A stretch of DNA of 64,000 nucleotides, taken from positions 558,001 to 622,000 of the forward strand of contig JADKCP010000003.1 in the NCBI GenBank assembly GCA_016718805.1, written 5' to 3'. Source of the stretch: Bacteroidota bacterium (GTDB lineage Bacteria > Bacteroidota > Bacteroidia > UBA4408). The notes below the pieces were generated by a model. That model did no database searches, was not told the DNA's origin, and saw nothing but the letters and a program-made list of their open reading frames with translations. Positions 62,195-64,000 of the stretch are shown piece by piece. Both the position numbers and the translations under genes were made by a program. Positions within the stretch are counted from its first letter, which is position 1; every line of letters starts with the position of its first letter.

Positions 62195-62682
62195 TGTTTT
62201 CTATAGGCAAGAGTTGATTTTGCAACACCATAATCGTCCGGAATTTCATCAATACCCAAATACTGAAATCCAATTTTAAGCAATGCCTGGTGGTGTATAC
62301 AATGTTCTAAATTATACATTAGTTCGCGGTAATAATTGGTCTCAATTTGGTTTTCGTTAGCGGATAGCAATGTGATGAGCTGTATTTTTTTATTTTCTTT
62401 GGTAACCGATTCAATGATTTTGGCAATGGATTCAATTGCAAAATCAAGGTTTTGCTGGATTCGCACATCTCTTTTTCGCTCATCGTAATTGAGCACTCCA
62501 CTGTTGTATCCTATTTCAAGTTGCTGAAATAGTTCAGTAATGTGTCGCACATGTTCGCCAATGCTGCTATTATTCAAAGGCTCAATTTTATGCGTGTATT
62601 CGTCATAATTCAATTTATTGAGCGATTCAATAAGTTGCATCAATACAGCTTTTGTTTCTTCAAACAAGTGATTATTTTTCAT
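62182..62682 (-). CDS. DinB-family putative metal-dependent protein
   Basis: 166 residues, four-helix bundle. His residues that bind metal are seen in SIGEHVRHI (near 46) and NLEHCIHHQALL (near 130). DinB proteins include thiol S-transferases and many of unknown function. Coupled at both ends: the stop overlaps the NRDE gene and the start follows the Omp28 stop after one base. Confidence 0.82.
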   Translation of the reverse strand: MKNNHLFEETKAVLMQLIESLNKLNYDEYTHKIEPLNNSSIGEHVRHITELFQQLEIGYNSGVLNYDERKRDVRIQQNLDFAIESIAKIIESVTKENKKIQLITLLSANENQIETNYYRELMYNLEHCIHHQALLKIGFQYLGIDEIPDDYGVAKSTLAYRKQCAQ

Positions 62683-62683
62683 G

Positions 62684-63673
62684 TTACTTTATGCGAAGTT
62701 TTTGATAAGCTATTTTATCATTCGTTTGTATTTCTAATAAGTAGAACCCTGATTGCAATGCTGAAAGATCAAGGTTTTGGTTTTTCTCAAGCTGCGCTGT
62801 TTCAAACAACAAAGTTCCACTTAGTGATAGTACTCTTACTTTGTTTACTGATAGTGTACTAGTAATTCTACCATTAACAGTAGGATTGGGATAAAAGTAT
62901 ACGGCTTCTACTTTTTTCGTATTGGAAGGAATTGCATTGTTCAAATTTATTGAATTTACAGATTTCGCAGCATTAATTAATTGCTTAGTTGGCCGTTGAA
63001 GTAACGCAATAGTGCTCATTCTATTCGTATTCCATGCAGGTAAAACCGTATACGAAAAATTGTAAACCATAGTATCGCCTATATTCAAAGGCAGTTGTAT
63101 AGTGTTTCCTTGTACTGCACTTATTGCCTTTCTAAACACATTGTAATGAACGGTTTCACCATTATTGGTAGTTTGATAAATGGTATCTTCGGATGCTCCA
63201 ACAAATAAAAGTGCTGCAATTGTTGTATCTGCTGAAAGTTTTTCCACCTTGCATTTCACTGAGAAACTTGTATTGCTTGTTTGCACCTGTGTAAGTTCAA
63301 TACTGAAATTCGAAAACAAGGAGGTAGCTGCATTTAATGTGGAGTTTAAGTTAGTATTGTTTATCACAAGTCCATTCACAACTAATCGAGGAGTTCCTCC
63401 ATATACACCATAAAAATTGGTGCGAGCATCGTTCTCAACCTGATTTTGTTGATTAAAAAAATCACTGGCATAAGGAGCACTGGGGTGAAAACTAATGTGT
63501 ACTGCATCGGGGTAATTAGTTAAAATACCATAGTAACTCGAATTATTGCTAGCACAAATGCTGCAACTAGTATTTGTAAAATGTTCTACAATAGAAGTTC
63601 GTATGACTTGCGCAAAGCTAATCTCTATGCTGCTTATAAAAAGTAGTAAGAAAATTAATTTATATTTTTTCAT
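62684..63673 (-). CDS. Omp28-related outer membrane protein with T9SS tail
   Basis: 329 residues. Signal peptide ends ISFAQ; the first domain is thioredoxin-like with TNTSCSICASNN in place of a redox CxxC and VHISFHPSAPYASDFFN, typical of Omp28; the second part is an Ig-like domain; T9SS tail (YFYPNPTVNGRI ... GFYLLEIQT). Surface-exposed. Overlaps the MsrA gene by 4 bases (ATGA), so the two may be co-translated. Confidence 0.83.
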   Translation of the reverse strand: MKKYKLIFLLLFISSIEISFAQVIRTSIVEHFTNTSCSICASNNSSYYGILTNYPDAVHISFHPSAPYASDFFNQQNQVENDARTNFYGVYGGTPRLVVNGLVINNTNLNSTLNAATSLFSNFSIELTQVQTSNTSFSVKCKVEKLSADTTIAALLFVGASEDTIYQTTNNGETVHYNVFRKAISAVQGNTIQLPLNIGDTMVYNFSYTVLPAWNTNRMSTIALLQRPTKQLINAAKSVNSINLNNAIPSNTKKVEAVYFYPNPTVNGRITSTLSVNKVRVLSLSGTLLFETAQLEKNQNLDLSALQSGFYLLEIQTNDKIAYQKLRIK

Positions 63674-64000
63674 GGATGTGAAGTTTTTATTTTGGTTGAA
63701 AATAATTTATGTAGTTTCTCCATTTTTGGAAGGATCACCGCTTTGCAATAAGGTTGCTCTTTGTTTAATTCATAGTACTCTTGGTGAAAGTTCTCGGCTG
63801 TATAAAAATTGGTAAAGGCAGTTACTTCTGTAACAATAGGACTTTCAAAAGCTTTATTACTAACTAGTAGGTGTATCGCTCGCTCAACAATTTCTTTTTG
63901 TTTCTCAGTTTCATAAAATATAGCCGAACGATATTGTGTGCCTTCATCTGCTCCCTGTCGGTTTAAACTTGTTGGATCGTGTAAAGTAAAAAACACTTCC
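63670..64000 (-). CDS. msrA: Peptide methionine-S-sulfoxide reductase MsrA, C-terminal part (cut by window edge)
   Basis: About 110 residues of the C-terminal part run off the right edge. FFTLHDPTSLNRQGADEGTQYRS is the conserved core after the active site; the catalytic Cys and its GCFW motif lie outside the window. FHQEYY and the terminal YCKAVILPKMEKL complete the family. Repairs oxidised methionine, probably in exported proteins. Probably the first gene of the minus-strand run ending at 60528, unless another gene is beyond the edge. Confidence 0.88.
   Translation of the reverse strand, partial: EVFFTLHDPTSLNRQGADEGTQYRSAIFYETEKQKEIVERAIHLLVSNKAFESPIVTEVTAFTNFYTAENFHQEYYELNKEQPYCKAVILPKMEKLHKLFSTKIKTSHP

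Overview
The window comes from a low-GC, gliding-type member of the Bacteroidota (broad Sphingobacteriia/Flavobacteriia/Chitinophagia relatives; I cannot fix the genus). The evidence is: at least eleven secreted proteins ending in the 'PNP...G.Y' C-terminal domain of the type IX secretion system (T9SS); Bacteroidota-type promoters (TTG about 20 bases before TAnnTTTG); frequent TTG starts; the futalosine menaquinone enzyme MqnA; and families typical of this phylum (ELWxxDGT repeats, Omp28, CotH with lamin-tail domains, DUF4199). No T9SS machinery gene is present, only cargo. || Layout. 0-8.2 kb: two huge secreted proteins, a subtilisin-like protease cut by the left edge and a 1977-residue CotH/lamin-tail/Ig-like protein. 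8.2-12.9 kb: housekeeping genes on the minus strand (mqnA, a TPR protein with a lipoprotein partner, serS). 13.1-19.9 kb: a tight minus-strand operon of five related T9SS cargo genes whose first gene begins inside a pentanucleotide repeat, an arrangement that predicts ON/OFF switching. 20.1-25.4 kb: dnaE, trxA and a DUF58 gene preceded by 14 copies of an octanucleotide. 25.5-27.5 kb: tRNA-Asp followed by a small accessory island, a DUF4160/DUF2442 pair (toxin-antitoxin-like) and a two-gene DUF1828-type cassette. 27.9-31.0 kb: a repeat-propeller cargo protein and a MerR/B12 regulator with a clear palindrome at its promoter. 31.0-31.8 kb: gene-free stretch with several dispersed hairpin repeats. 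31.8-46.8 kb: surface-polysaccharide genes (methyltransferases, flippase, glycosyltransferases, epimerase, AsnB) interrupted by a T9SS/S74 adhesin-like gene. 46.8-50.4 kb: small metabolic and membrane genes with an ArsR/SRPBCC pair. 50.4-54.5 kb: sialidase-like cargo, an M14 carboxypeptidase and a methyltransferase. 54.6-60.4 kb: a potassium locus: Kdp-type two-component system, Kup transporter, small protein, porin. 60.5-64 kb: ATP-grasp, NRDE, DinB, Omp28 and MsrA, coupled on the minus strand. || How the genes work together. The main theme is the cell surface: adhesive or degradative T9SS cargo, the polysaccharide that probably carries it, and signs of variation in both coding repeats and operon structure. 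A second theme is technical but matters to any user: six genes (the short cargo paralogue at 14.7 kb, trxA, the DUF58 gene, the DUF4160 gene, the S74 gene and a DUF2306-like gene) are each broken by one base, five of them in a way repaired by adding one base to a short A or T run. That pattern looks more like homopolymer error in the assembly than real decay, so the entries give the repaired extent. || All family assignments were made by reading the sequence, without database searches.
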